Under the pieces are notes generated by a model. The model was not told the origin of the DNA and searched no databases. It worked only from the letters and a program-made list of their open reading frames with translations. DNA of 64,000 nt from DTYU01 sp040757355 (lineage in GTDB: Bacteria > Bacillota > Desulfotomaculia > Desulfotomaculales > Ammonificaceae): the NCBI GenBank assembly GCA_040757355.1, contig JBFLWY010000007.1, forward strand, positions 19,466-83,465, read 5' to 3'. A program made the translations under genes and the position numbers. Shown here one piece after another: positions 24,041-33,091 of this stretch (its first letter is position 1; every line of letters begins with the position of its first letter).

Positions 24041-24895
24041 ATGGTCTCTGGATATTCTGTTAAGAAGGTTTTAAAAGAAGCGACGATACTGCTGCGGGGG
24101 GCAGGGGTCGCTTCGCCACGGGTTGACGCGGAAGTGCTCTTGGGTTTCGTACTCGCTTGCGACCGCCTGGTGCTGTACAGGGAGCCGTTGCGGGAGCTGA
24201 GTGACGAAGAAATAGTACGGTATAGAGAACTGCTCTGCCGCCGTGCTGCCGGGGTACCGGTCGCCTATTTAACCGGCGAAAAAGAGTTTATGGGGCTGAA
24301 CTTTGCAGTAACGCCTGCGGTGTTGATACCGAGGCCCGAGACCGAATTACTAGTAGAAACCGCAGTCGACTTGCTAAAGGGGCTGGAAGCGCCGGTGGTT
24401 GCTGAGGTGGGGACCGGCAGCGGCGCGATTGCGGTCAGTCTGGCGGTGTTTTTACCTGCGGCGCGGGTTTTCGCCGTAGACCTTTCACCTGCTGTGCTTA
24501 AGGTGGCACAAGAAAACGCCCGCAGACACGGGGTTGCCGACAGGGTGAGCTTTTATCAGGGCGACTTACTCGGGCCCTTCGGTAATAGTGCAAGGCTTTT
24601 CGACCTTGTTGCCGCCAATCTCCCATACGTTCGTACGGCCGATATGGCTCATTTGCCCCGGGAGGTTCAATACGAGCCTGTAGTGGCACTTGACGGTGGA
24701 CCGGACGGCCTGGGACCGTACCGTCGGTTACTCCCTCAAGCGCGGCGGCTGCTGAAAACCGGCGCCTACCTGTTAATGGAAATTGGACCGGGCCAATGCA
24801 GGGAAGTGCTCGATATGTTTGAGCAATGGCAGACTCTTGTAAAGGCGGACCTCGCGGGGCAGGAGCGCTTGGTAGTGGCACATGCTGGGGGTTGA
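24041..24895 (+). CDS. prmC: Release factor glutamine methyltransferase PrmC
   Basis: Methylates the GGQ glutamine of RF1/RF2. The product has the helical N-domain and a Rossmann methyltransferase domain: motif I EVGTGSGAIAVSLA, FAVDLSP, and DLVAANLPYV. The catalytic motif reads NLPY instead of the usual NPPY. ATG at 24041 gives 284 aa, near the family norm; an earlier start at 23966 would add 25 unconserved residues and is not excluded. The stop overlaps the start of the following transporter gene. Confidence 0.92.
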   Translation: MVSGYSVKKVLKEATILLRGAGVASPRVDAEVLLGFVLACDRLVLYREPLRELSDEEIVRYRELLCRRAAGVPVAYLTGEKEFMGLNFAVTPAVLIPRPETELLVETAVDLLKGLEAPVVAEVGTGSGAIAVSLAVFLPAARVFAVDLSPAVLKVAQENARRHGVADRVSFYQGDLLGPFGNSARLFDLVAANLPYVRTADMAHLPREVQYEPVVALDGGPDGLGPYRRLLPQARRLLKTGAYLLMEIGPGQCREVLDMFEQWQTLVKADLAGQERLVVAHAGG

Positions 24896-26190
24896 TAACT
24901 CTGTATTTTGGTGAAAATCCGAGTGCCCTTGTGGCAACAACCATCTTTATTGGGACGTATGCCCTGATAGTGGCGGAACGTTTGCCGAGAACGATAGCAG
25001 CAATGTTGGGCGCGGTTCTGGTTGTGGTTACCGGCCTCATCTCACAGGAACAGGCAGCAGGAAGTATCGACTTTAACACCATCGGGTTGCTTGTCGGTAT
25101 GATGGTAATTGTGGCCGTCACCCGCCGGTCCGGAGTTTTTGAGTACACAGCGGTGTGGGTGGCAAAACGCTCTAAGGGGGAGCCGGTTCGCATCTTGGTA
25201 CTGCTGTCCGTCCTGACCGCGGTACTTTCGGCTTTGCTGGATAACGTTACTACGGTGTTGTTTACCGTCCCCATTGCACTGGTTATTGCGGATCGCATCG
25301 GGGTGAGTCCCTATCCCTTTTTGGTAGCTCAAATAGTCTCTTCAAATATCGGTGGTACGGCCACCCTCATCGGTGACCCCCCCAACATTATGATCAGTCA
25401 TCCGGCCGGGCTGAGCTTTACCGATTTTATTCTGAACCTGGCTCCGGTCAGTGCGGTTATTTTGATTATTACGCTGGCATTATTCGTCTTAATTTTTAAA
25501 AATCGGCTGCAGATTTCACCCGAAGAGAGACAAAAGATAATGACTCTCAATGAAGAAGATTTCCTCAAGGACCGCGGCCTGATTAAGCCGTCACTGATCG
25601 TTTTGTCGCTGACTTTGGTGGGTTTCGGACTACACGAGTGGCTGCACCTGGGCTCAGCCACCATTGCCCTTACAGGTGCAACCGTGCTCGTTTTAATCAC
25701 GCGGGACGAACCGGAACACATCTTCCTGGCTGTGGAATGGCCGAGCATTTTTTTCTTTGTAGGGCTCTTTGTGGTAGTGGGGGCGCTGGAGAAAACCGGC
25801 GTTATCGAAGCAGTCGCCCGGGCGGGTCTGGACCTCACGGGCGGGGAGCTTTTACCCACCGGGCTGTTGGTCCTCTGGATGGCTGCGATAGCCTCTACCA
25901 TTGTAGATAATATTCCCTTTGTGGCGACAATGATCCCACTGGTCCAGGAGTTTGGCCGGTTGGGTCATCTGCAGGACTTAAACCCTATCTGGTGGGCGCT
26001 CGCTTTAGGAGCCTGCCTTGGTGGGAACGGTTCACTGATCGGCGCGGCCGCCAATATAATCGTGGCCGGGGTGGCAGAGAAGTACGGGAGTCCTGTTTCG
26101 TTTTGGGATTATTTTAAGATCGGATTTCCGTTAACGATTGTATCGATAGTTATTGCGACGGCCTACCTTGTTGTTTTTTACTTGCGATAG
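24892..26190 (+). CDS. ArsB/NhaD-type ion transporter, paralog 2
   Basis: Integral membrane protein of about 432 aa with the same duplicated signatures as the minus-strand gene at 14175-15566: TIGLLVGMMVIVAVTRRSGV, SALLDNVTTVLFTVP, SNIGGTATLIGDPPNIMI, then STIVDNIPFVATMIPL and GACLGGNGSLIGAAANIIVA. The TTG at 24892 overlaps the prmC stop (TTGA); an ATG at 24826 inside prmC has no ribosome site. Substrate unknown. In B. subtilis spoIIR and ywlA/ywlB lie at about this place between prmC and ywlC. Confidence 0.85.
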   Translation: MITLYFGENPSALVATTIFIGTYALIVAERLPRTIAAMLGAVLVVVTGLISQEQAAGSIDFNTIGLLVGMMVIVAVTRRSGVFEYTAVWVAKRSKGEPVRILVLLSVLTAVLSALLDNVTTVLFTVPIALVIADRIGVSPYPFLVAQIVSSNIGGTATLIGDPPNIMISHPAGLSFTDFILNLAPVSAVILIITLALFVLIFKNRLQISPEERQKIMTLNEEDFLKDRGLIKPSLIVLSLTLVGFGLHEWLHLGSATIALTGATVLVLITRDEPEHIFLAVEWPSIFFFVGLFVVVGALEKTGVIEAVARAGLDLTGGELLPTGLLVLWMAAIASTIVDNIPFVATMIPLVQEFGRLGHLQDLNPIWWALALGACLGGNGSLIGAAANIIVAGVAEKYGSPVSFWDYFKIGFPLTIVSIVIATAYLVVFYLR

Positions 26191-26324
26191 AGTGCGGTGA
26201 GCCGGCGCACTACGTAATAAACCGGACTTTTCCATCGGGTAATGGCCCTGACAGCCGGGAGTCTTCAATCATTCTCTGTGTGATATACTACTTAATGAGA
26301 CAAGTGAATGGCAGGTTTCTGTTA

Positions 26325-27350
26325 ATGGCCCGCATCGATACCGTAGTCTGGAAGGTGGATCCTAATTATCCTGATACCGGCATTCTTATGCAAGCCGGGG
26401 CGCTTATCCGCAGCGGACGTCTGGTGGCTTTCCCGACGGAAACTGTGTACGGCCTGGCTGCAAATGCATCCGATCCTACCGCGGTTGCTGCACTTTTCGA
26501 AGCGAAGGGGCGGCCGGCGGACAACCCGCTTACGCTGCATATTGCCGAAGCGGGAGAAGCGCTCGGTTACATACGGGATGTTCCTCCCCTTGCAGTAAAG
26601 CTTTTCGATGCCTTTTGGCCGGGTCCGCTTACGCTGGTATTCGCAGGCAAGGGAGGGCTGCCGCTGCTGGTTACGGGTGGGCTGACGACTATCGCATTGC
26701 GGGTTCCCGCACACCCGGTGGCGCTGGGAGTTATCCGCGCGGCGGAAGTTACGGTAGTGGCGCCGAGTGCAAACCTTTCCGGCAGGCCGAGTTCCACAAC
26801 TGCCAAGCACGTGATTGCAGACCTTGGGGGGCGAATCGATGCAGTGGTGGACGGCGGGCCGGCACCCATCGGGATCGAGTCCACCGTACTTGACTTAACG
26901 GGGCCGGTTCCGCGGATCCTAAGACTTGGCGTAGTTACAGCCGGTGAAATTGCGGCGGTTACGGGTGTGACGCCGGAAGAGGTTCCGGGAGCAGAAGCGA
27001 AAAGGCCGCATTACCGGCCGCGTGTTCCTTTGGTTCTTGTCGAGGGGAAGCCCGGGCCGGTGACGGTCAGAATCCTTCAACTATATGATCACTATGTTGC
27101 GGAAGGAAGAAGGGTCGGCATTATTACACGGGAAGAACGCATGAAAAACTACCCCGGGACTGTAATCGCCTGCGGTCGCAACGGGGACGCCCGCTCAGCG
27201 GCAGCTTGTCTTTACTCCGCAATCAGGCGGCTTGAGGCGGACGTAGACATTATTTTGGCGGAAGGGATACCCGTACAATCCGGCACCGCGGTATGCGAGC
27301 GCTTGCGACAGGCTGCTTCACAAGTCATCCATGCGGGAGATGGTTTATGA
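26325..27350 (+). CDS. tsaC: L-threonylcarbamoyladenylate synthase (YwlC/Sua5/TsaC)
   Basis: Makes threonylcarbamoyl-AMP for the t6A modification of ANN-decoding tRNAs. The YrdC domain is clear (SGRLVAFPTETVYGLAANAS, FEAKGRPADNPLTLHI, FWPGPLTLVF, APSANLSGRPSSTTAKHV) and is followed by a C-terminal Sua5 domain, total 341 aa as in YwlC. ATG at 26325 is chosen over one at 26280 because the latter adds non-conserved residues; neither has a strong ribosome site. The stop overlaps mntP (ATGA). Confidence 0.93.
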   Translation: MARIDTVVWKVDPNYPDTGILMQAGALIRSGRLVAFPTETVYGLAANASDPTAVAALFEAKGRPADNPLTLHIAEAGEALGYIRDVPPLAVKLFDAFWPGPLTLVFAGKGGLPLLVTGGLTTIALRVPAHPVALGVIRAAEVTVVAPSANLSGRPSSTTAKHVIADLGGRIDAVVDGGPAPIGIESTVLDLTGPVPRILRLGVVTAGEIAAVTGVTPEEVPGAEAKRPHYRPRVPLVLVEGKPGPVTVRILQLYDHYVAEGRRVGIITREERMKNYPGTVIACGRNGDARSAAACLYSAIRRLEADVDIILAEGIPVQSGTAVCERLRQAASQVIHAGDGL

Positions 27351-27889
27351 GCATTATTGCATTAGTACTTCTCGGGATCGCTCTGGGAACCGACGCCTTT
27401 TCAGCGTGCCTCGGGGTCGGTTTCGGGGGGATTGGCCGCTGGCGGGCCTTGCTGTTGGTGTTGACAGTGGCGGTGCTTCATGTTTTGATGCCGCTGGCGG
27501 GGCTGTGGCTCGGCGGTGCGATCGGTTCTGCTCTCGGCCGCGTGGCCGGCGTAATTGGGGCAACGCTGCTTTTCCTTCTTGGTGCGAGGATGATTTACGG
27601 TGCCGTGAGGGTAAGCGTTCCCGGAAAGGGCGAGCCGTGTTCTCTCGGGGGGCTGGGCACCTTGCTCCTCGGGGTGAGTGTCAGCATGGATGCGTTGACC
27701 GTCGGTTTTGCGCTTGGAGTTTACCAGTACAGCCCGCTGTTGGTGACTGGAACCTTCGGATTGGTGGCGGGTCTGATGGCGGCTCTCGGTTTGGGACTCG
27801 GAAGGGCTGTCAGTGGCTGGGTGGGGCAGCGGGCACAGGCCATCGGGGGGCTCATTTTACTGGGCGTTGGGATACAGTTCCTGCGTTAA
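27347..27889 (+). CDS. mntP: MntP/YtaF-family manganese efflux pump
   Basis: Small membrane protein (180 aa, about six helices) of the DUF204 family that exports Mn2+ in characterised members. The two conserved Asp-containing motifs are present: LGTDAFSACLGVG and VSVSMDALTVGFALG. ATG at 27347 overlaps the tsaC stop and follows GGGAGATGG. B. subtilis has the related ywlD at the same position between ywlC and ywlE. The MntP assignment by family is good; the substrate is inferred. Confidence 0.88.
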   Translation: MSIIALVLLGIALGTDAFSACLGVGFGGIGRWRALLLVLTVAVLHVLMPLAGLWLGGAIGSALGRVAGVIGATLLFLLGARMIYGAVRVSVPGKGEPCSLGGLGTLLLGVSVSMDALTVGFALGVYQYSPLLVTGTFGLVAGLMAALGLGLGRAVSGWVGQRAQAIGGLILLGVGIQFLR

Positions 27890-28166
27890 ACCTAACGGGT
27901 ACCGGCCGTAGAGGTTTCCGTACCATAGATGAAGGAAGAAAACGGCCCGTCTGCCGGTGCTTAGGGATAACGGCACCGGCTTTGAAAAGTAGGCCGGAAT
28001 AAGCGTAGCGTTTCCGGCATTTAAGGTACGGATATGTTTTTTTTGCCGGAAACGGCCTCCGGCCTTTTTCCGGCCTAAGAAATTCGGCCTTTTATGAAAC
28101 GTTGAACCGACCCGAAAGGTCTATCAGTATAAGCCTGAACGTCTCTCCGGGAGGGACATTTGGAAT
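27890..28166. other. 277-bp spacer with hairpins and GTTGAACCGACC module
   Basis: Hairpins GCCGGTGC/GCACCGGC (27953-27980) and GCCGGAA/TTCCGGC (27993-28018), a CCGGCCTTTTTCCGGCCT string (28058-28075; relative at 41285-41302) and CGTTGAACCGACCCGAAAGG (28102-28121), a module recurring at 28818 and 56304. No gene. Confidence 0.6.
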
Positions 28167-28631
28167 ATGCAGCGTATCTTATTTGTCTGTACGGGCAACA
28201 CCTGCCGTTCCAGTATGGCGGAGGGAATCTTTAGAGATCTGCTTGCCCTGCAGGGTGTGGAAGACGTAGACGTTGCTTCGGCTGGAGTTTTTGCGCTTCC
28301 GGGTTCACCTGCCAGTCCCGAAGCGGTAGACGCCCTGGCCGAGTGGGGGATTGACCTCAGCAACCATAAAGCCCGGCTTCTTACCCCAGAAATCATTCAA
28401 GAGGCCGACCTTATCCTTACGATGACAGCCCGTCACAAGGCGGCGGTATTGGAGACGGCTCCAGACGCAAAAGACAAGGTTTTCACCATTAACGAATATG
28501 CAGGTTTTACGGGGGACATTCCCGACCCGATTGGCAAACCGCTGTTTTTTTACCGTCAGTACGCAGAAGAGATTCGGCGGCTTTGCCGGCTCGTTTTAGC
28601 GCGGTTCCTGGCGGAGCGCGAAAAAAAATAG
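28167..28631 (+). CDS. ywlE: Low-molecular-weight protein phosphatase, YwlE (arginine phosphatase) type
   Basis: Cysteine-based phosphatase of 154 aa. The P-loop reads VCTGNTCRSS (C8-x5-R14) and the general acid is in DIPDPIGKP. The Thr in the P-loop (CTGNTCR) is the residue known to favour phospho-arginine over phospho-tyrosine in YwlE. ATG at 28167 follows GGGAGGGACA. The genomic place (after ywlC/ywlD, before rpiB) is that of B. subtilis ywlE. Its presence suggests a protein-arginine phosphorylation system elsewhere (McsB), not visible here. Confidence 0.92.
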   Translation: MQRILFVCTGNTCRSSMAEGIFRDLLALQGVEDVDVASAGVFALPGSPASPEAVDALAEWGIDLSNHKARLLTPEIIQEADLILTMTARHKAAVLETAPDAKDKVFTINEYAGFTGDIPDPIGKPLFFYRQYAEEIRRLCRLVLARFLAEREKK

Positions 28632-29112
28632 GATTTCCGATAGGAAATGGTATCCCTGCGTAGAATATCCTTAGTTCAAGGTATACTGACGGCAACATTA
28701 TCCCATAGGAGTTGGCCGTGCCGCCGCAGGCGGCACGACAAAGGATGAAAACGGTTGAAGCTTCTAACAACGTTGGGGACCCTACAGGTCCATTATCTTA
28801 AGCCGAACTGTGAACTGTTGAACCGACCTTAAAGGTCCATCAGTCTATTGTTTTTTTATCAACGTTGAACGTAGAACGTAGAACGGACCCCACCCAGTAC
28901 TCAGTAAGATCTTTGAAGTTTAACCCAGCACTCAATGCAGTCCTTGAGTGATGGGCATTAGACTAATGAAGGTCTTTCCTCCGAAGTTCAAAAAGTCCCA
29001 TTGAGTGCTGGGCACTCAGGCCAATGAAGGTTTCTCCGTTGAAGTGTAAAAGCTGCACTGAGTTGGGCTGTCAGTATAAGGTTGAACGCTTATTTCGAGG
29101 GGGTTAATCCCT
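28632..29112. other. 481-bp repeat-filled gap before rpiB
   Basis: No gene. Contains GTTGAACCGACCTTAAAGGT (28818-28837) and the complete second copy of the four-box block (28855-29088). The rpiB ribosome site GAGGGGG follows the repeat directly. Confidence 0.7.
28855..29088 (+). repeat. Four-box repeat block, copy 2
   Basis: A 234-bp block nearly identical to 2336-2564. Differences include one extra GTAGAAC unit at the left, box 1 reading CCCAGTACTCA, a single change (CCTTGAGTG for CCTTAAGTG) and a 4-bp loss in box 4 (CTGAGTTGGG). Boxes 2 (28924-28934) and 3 (29002-29012) and the central CATTAGACTAATG are intact. Confidence 0.85.
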
Positions 29113-29571
29113 TTGCGGTTGGCCATCGGTTCCGACCACGGCGGTTTCAGGCTAAAACAAGAAATAATAAAGGTTCTGAGAGAAGACGGCATGGAGTTTC
29201 GCGACTTCGGGACCTTTTCCTTAGAATCGTGTGACTACCCGGATATAGCCTTAGCGGTGGCGGAAGCGGTTTCCAGAAACGAGTTCACTCATGGCATAAT
29301 CATTTGCGGTACCGGCATAGGGGTAGCAATCGCAGCCAACAAGGTGCAGGGTATCCGGGCGGCTCTGTGCCACGATACCTTTTCTGCGCGGATGGCGCGG
29401 GAACACAACGACGCGAATATTCTGACCCTCGGCGAACGGGTGATCGGCCCAGGCTTGGCGGTGGAGATCGTACGCGTTTGGCTCAACTCGGGGTTTGCCG
29501 GCGGGAGACACAGCCGTCGCGTGGAAAAGATTGGGGAGATTGAACGTTCTCGAAGAGGGTTCCCGAAGTAG
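29113..29571 (+). CDS. rpiB: Ribose-5-phosphate isomerase B
   Basis: Interconverts ribose-5-P and ribulose-5-P (RpiB/LacA/LacB family). The 152-aa product has IGSDHGGFRLKQEI, the active-site Cys in IICGTGIGVAIAANK and the His/Arg residues in AREHNDANILTLGER. TTG at 29113 follows GAGGGGGTTAATC. Conserved neighbour of ywlE and glyA. Transcription probably enters through, or starts in, the upstream repeat block. Confidence 0.95.
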   Translation: MRLAIGSDHGGFRLKQEIIKVLREDGMEFRDFGTFSLESCDYPDIALAVAEAVSRNEFTHGIIICGTGIGVAIAANKVQGIRAALCHDTFSARMAREHNDANILTLGERVIGPGLAVEIVRVWLNSGFAGGRHSRRVEKIGEIERSRRGFPK

Positions 29572-29867
29572 CGCGAATAAAAAGAGACCGAAGGACGGAT
29601 GCCGCAGTGGCCCGACACACTCAGCCCGGGAAAACAAGAACATCGCTCTTTACAGGTGATGTCTCGTGAACGCGATAGCGTAGTCCCTAAGCAGTACCGA
29701 GTGCTGGGGGAAGTGAGAAGTGCGAGACGGAAGTGGGGTTCTATTGTAGAAATTTGCTGTGCGAATTTCGCCCTGAAGAATCGCAACGCTAACATCTCAC
29801 CTTAACCTCTCAAGTGCCTTGCCCTGCGGGGTTAAATGAATCTTTACGTTTATGGAGGGGAAGATAA

Positions 29868-31115
29868 GTGTTTTTTATGCGGCCTTTGGCCGAACTCGAC
29901 CCGGAGGTGTCTCAGACCCTCGAGTTGGAGCTTAAGCGGCAACAAAATAAGATCGAACTGATTGCTTCAGAGAACTTTGCCAGCAAAGCGGTGATGGAGG
30001 CTCAGGGTTCCGTTCTCACAAATAAATACGCCGAGGGTTATCCGGGCCGGCGATACTACGGCGGCTGCGAGTATGTAGACGTTGTTGAGCGGTTGGCGGT
30101 TGAACGGGCGCGACAGCTTTTCGGCGCGGAGCATGCGAACGTCCAGCCCCATTCCGGTACACAGGCCAACTTCGCCGTGTATTTTGCATTTTTACAACCA
30201 GGGGACACCATCATGGGAATGAACCTGGCGCACGGGGGACACCTGACCCACGGTAGTTCTGTGAACCTTTCCGGCCAGTACTACCGCTTTATCCCTTACG
30301 GTGTGGACCCCGAAACCGGACGCATCAACTACGAAGAGGTTGAGGTCATCGCCAGGAAGCACCGGCCGCGGCTGATCATCGGCGGGGCAAGCGCGTATCC
30401 GCGTGAGATTGACTTCGAAAGAATGCACCGGACCGCTAAGGAGGTCGGTGCTTATTTTATGGTTGATATGGCACACATTGCGGGCCTTGTAGCTGCAGGT
30501 TTACACCAGAGTCCGGTCCCATGCGCAGACATCGTTACATCCACTACGCACAAGACCCTGCGCGGCCCGCGCGGCGGTATAATCCTATGCCGCGAATCGT
30601 ACGCCGCGGCGATAGACAAGGCCGTTTTCCCAGGGACACAAGGCGGCCCGCTGATGCATGTGATCGCCGCGAAAGCGGTGGCTTTTGCGGAGGCGTTGCG
30701 TCCGGAGTTCACAGAGTACCAGCGCCGCGTGGTTGAAAACGCGCGAGTTCTGGCTGAGGCGTTGAAGAGCTATGGGTTTAAGCTTGTTTCGGACGGTACG
30801 GACAACCACCTGATACTGGTCGACCTCCGCAATAAGGGCTTGACCGGCTTAGAAGCGGAACACCTTTTGGAAGAGGTAAACGTTACAGTAAACAAAAATG
30901 CAGTGCCATTCGACACCCAGTCCCCGAGGATCACAAGCGGGATCCGGTTAGGAACGCCGGCTGTGACAACGAGGGGAATGGGGTCTGCGGCGATGCAGCA
31001 GGTAGCAACCGTCATCCATTATGCGCTTGATCACCGGAGTGATGCGGCAATAAAAGAAAAGGCGCGGCAAATGACGGCGGAACTCTGCCGGCAGTACCCG
31101 CTTTACCAGGAGTAA
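29868..31115 (+). CDS. glyA: Serine hydroxymethyltransferase
   Basis: PLP enzyme converting serine + THF to glycine + methylene-THF. The 415-aa product shows ELIASENFASKAVMEAQGS, YPGRRYYGGCEYVD and the PLP lysine in TSTTHKTLRGPRGG. GTG at 29868 follows GAGGGGAAG; an ATG at 29877 is an alternative. The 296-bp upstream spacer shows no recognisable glycine or THF riboswitch. The stop overlaps the next start (TAATG). Confidence 0.97.
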   Translation: MFFMRPLAELDPEVSQTLELELKRQQNKIELIASENFASKAVMEAQGSVLTNKYAEGYPGRRYYGGCEYVDVVERLAVERARQLFGAEHANVQPHSGTQANFAVYFAFLQPGDTIMGMNLAHGGHLTHGSSVNLSGQYYRFIPYGVDPETGRINYEEVEVIARKHRPRLIIGGASAYPREIDFERMHRTAKEVGAYFMVDMAHIAGLVAAGLHQSPVPCADIVTSTTHKTLRGPRGGIILCRESYAAAIDKAVFPGTQGGPLMHVIAAKAVAFAEALRPEFTEYQRRVVENARVLAEALKSYGFKLVSDGTDNHLILVDLRNKGLTGLEAEHLLEEVNVTVNKNAVPFDTQSPRITSGIRLGTPAVTTRGMGSAAMQQVATVIHYALDHRSDAAIKEKARQMTAELCRQYPLYQE

Positions 31116-31603
31116 TGCGCCCCGACTGGGACCTTTATTTCATGACTGTAACCAGGGTGGTTTCCACCCGTTCCACGTGCCTAAGGCGGAGGGTTGGTGC
31201 GATTCTAGTAAAAGACAACCGAATCTTGACTACCGGTTACAACGGTGCACCGTCCGGACTTGCACACTGCCTCGACATCGGTTGTCTCAGGGAGAAGCAG
31301 GGTATTAGAAGCGGGGAGCGCCACGAGCTGTGCCGGGGGCTGCATGCAGAACAAAACGCTGTCCTGCAGGCCGCCGTCTACGGTGTAAGCATCGCTGGCG
31401 CAACCCTGTACACGACCCACCAGCCTTGCGTATTGTGTGCTAAGATGCTTGTACAAGCGGGAATTGAGCGGGTTGTGTTCGGAGGCGATTACCCGGACGC
31501 CCTCGCGCAGAATATCCTTTCGGAAGCCGGGATAAGGATGGAGCGCTATACAGGCGCACTTTGTATCAATGGGGGTGGTGACGGCGGTGGCGGTGAAGCA
31601 TAA
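31115..31603 (+). CDS. comEB: dCMP deaminase (ComEB-like)
   Basis: Zinc deaminase that converts dCMP to dUMP. The 162-aa product has the zinc motif HAEQNAVLQAA (His and catalytic Glu) and TTHQPCVLCAKML (two Cys), with GYNGAPSGLAHC upstream. It overlaps glyA by one base and the next gene by 35 nt. Proximity to glyA (methylene-THF supply for thymidylate) is metabolically consistent. Confidence 0.93.
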   Translation: MRPDWDLYFMTVTRVVSTRSTCLRRRVGAILVKDNRILTTGYNGAPSGLAHCLDIGCLREKQGIRSGERHELCRGLHAEQNAVLQAAVYGVSIAGATLYTTHQPCVLCAKMLVQAGIERVVFGGDYPDALAQNILSEAGIRMERYTGALCINGGGDGGGGEA

Positions 31604-31904
31604 AGTGATCTCCTTGCCACAACTGAACCGGTTGTCGCCAACCCTCGAATCAACGGCGCTGAAACTTATGGAGGAGGCAGGAGAACTGGCCCAGGCCATC
31701 GGCAAGCTGCGGGGTCTCTCCGGGGAAGTCTGTTCCGAGGATGCGCGCACGGTCATGGAAAAAGTGACGCGCGAGCTGTTGGATGTAGCCCAGACGGCAG
31801 TCTCAATGATGTTCGTCCTTGAGGAGTGTTACGGAATAGACATCGACGCAGCACTCGACCAGCACGTACAAAAGCTGAAGGCCAAAGGGTACCTTTCCTC
31901 ATGA
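31569..31904 (+). CDS. MazG-like nucleotide pyrophosphohydrolase
   Basis: Small all-alpha NTP-PPase of 111 aa or slightly less. The motif EEAGELAQAIGKL (E-x2-E-type) and ELLDVAQTAVSMM provide the metal-binding acidic residues of the MazG/dUTPase superfamily. The start is uncertain: ATG at 31569 or GTGs at 31578 and 31590. It ends in an ATGA overlap with wecB. With the dCMP deaminase it may help keep deoxynucleotide pools clean; the substrate is not known. Confidence 0.75.
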   Translation: MGVVTAVAVKHKVISLPQLNRLSPTLESTALKLMEEAGELAQAIGKLRGLSGEVCSEDARTVMEKVTRELLDVAQTAVSMMFVLEECYGIDIDAALDQHVQKLKAKGYLSS

Positions 31905-33091
31905 TACAGAAAACAAAAAAGATTCTTGTTGCTTTCGGCACCCGGCCGGAGGCTATCAAAATGGCACCTGTGATTCAGGTGCTCCGCTCTTCCCCCGACA
32001 TTTTTCACGTTACCGTGGTTGTAACAGCCCAGCACCGGGAGATGCTCGACCAGGTGCTCAGTCTTTTCGGCATAGTTCCGGATTACGACCTCGATATCAT
32101 GCAAGAAGGGCAAACCCTGTTCGAGGTAACTACACGGGCGCTGACGGGGCTTGAAAAGGTGCTGAAGGAAGTTCGTCCCGACATCGTTCTGGTACACGGT
32201 GACACAACTACAACGTTTACTGCCGCTTTAGCGGCGTTCTACTTGCAAATCCCCGTGGGTCACGTTGAAGCGGGCCTCCGCACCGGTCAAAAGTATGCGC
32301 CTTACCCGGAGGAGATGAACAGGCACCTGGCCGGGGTGCTGGCGGATATCCATTTTGCACCCACCGCGCGGGCGCGCGCAGCGCTGCTGCGGGAAGGGAT
32401 TGGCCCGGAGAGCATCTACATCACCGGTAATACTGTTATCGACGCCTTACATCAGGTAGTGCGTCCCGGATACACATTTCGTGAAGAGGTGATAGCGCAG
32501 GCGGTAAACAGCGGTCGCCGTTTGGTCCTGGTTACCACGCACCGCCGTGAGAACTGGGGTGAACCCCTAGTTAATGCTTACAGGGCACTGAAGCGTGTAA
32601 TCTTGAACCACCCTGACACAGCCATGGTGTTTCCGGTCCATAAAAACCCGCTCGTTCGACAGGCGGCAGCGGCGGTTTTTGCTCAGTGTCCGCGCGTGTA
32701 CCTTACGGAACCGCTTTCATACGAAGAGTTTACGAACCTGATGGCAAAGAGCTTTCTCGTGGTCACGGACTCGGGTGGCTTGCAAGAAGAAGCTCCGGCA
32801 CTCGGAAAACCGGTCCTGGTTTTGCGGGATGTGACGGAACGACCGGAAGCAGTGGAAGCCGGAACAGTCTTGGTTGTAGGCACCGAAGAAGAACGGGTTT
32901 TGGCAGGCCTTGAAAGGCTGCTGAACGACAGCATTTTTTATGAGCGGATGGCCACTGCCGTTAATCCGTACGGTGACGGGCGCGCGGCGGCCAGGATTAA
33001 GGCAGGACTTCTGCACCATTTCGGGGATGGGCCACGGCCTGCGGAGTTTCGGCCTGAAAGTTCCAGCGGGAACAAGGATTATCAAGCCTAA
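31901..33091 (+). CDS. wecB: UDP-N-acetylglucosamine 2-epimerase (non-hydrolysing)
   Basis: Produces UDP-ManNAc for cell-wall polymers (MnaA in Bacillus). The 396-aa product has ILVAFGTRPEAIKMAPVI, VHGDTTTTF, HVEAGLRTG, YPEEMNR and SDSGGLQEEAPALGKPVLV-like segments (here VVTDSGGLQEEAPALGKP). ATG at 31901 overlaps the upstream stop; an in-frame start at 31826 would add an unconserved basic tail. Located just before the atp operon, as in B. subtilis. Confidence 0.95.
   Translation: MIQKTKKILVAFGTRPEAIKMAPVIQVLRSSPDIFHVTVVVTAQHREMLDQVLSLFGIVPDYDLDIMQEGQTLFEVTTRALTGLEKVLKEVRPDIVLVHGDTTTTFTAALAAFYLQIPVGHVEAGLRTGQKYAPYPEEMNRHLAGVLADIHFAPTARARAALLREGIGPESIYITGNTVIDALHQVVRPGYTFREEVIAQAVNSGRRLVLVTTHRRENWGEPLVNAYRALKRVILNHPDTAMVFPVHKNPLVRQAAAAVFAQCPRVYLTEPLSYEEFTNLMAKSFLVVTDSGGLQEEAPALGKPVLVLRDVTERPEAVEAGTVLVVGTEEERVLAGLERLLNDSIFYERMATAVNPYGDGRAAARIKAGLLHHFGDGPRPAEFRPESSSGNKDYQA

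Noticed and set aside
27331..28002. 223-codon frame overlapping mntP
   Set aside because: It is the +1 shadow of the mntP coding sequence, rich in Arg/Gly/Ser from GC-rich codons, with no family resemblance, and it runs into a repeat-containing spacer.
29572..29867. Glycine or THF riboswitch upstream of glyA
   Set aside because: No tandem glycine aptamer or THF consensus is visible; the spacer contains repeat fragments instead.
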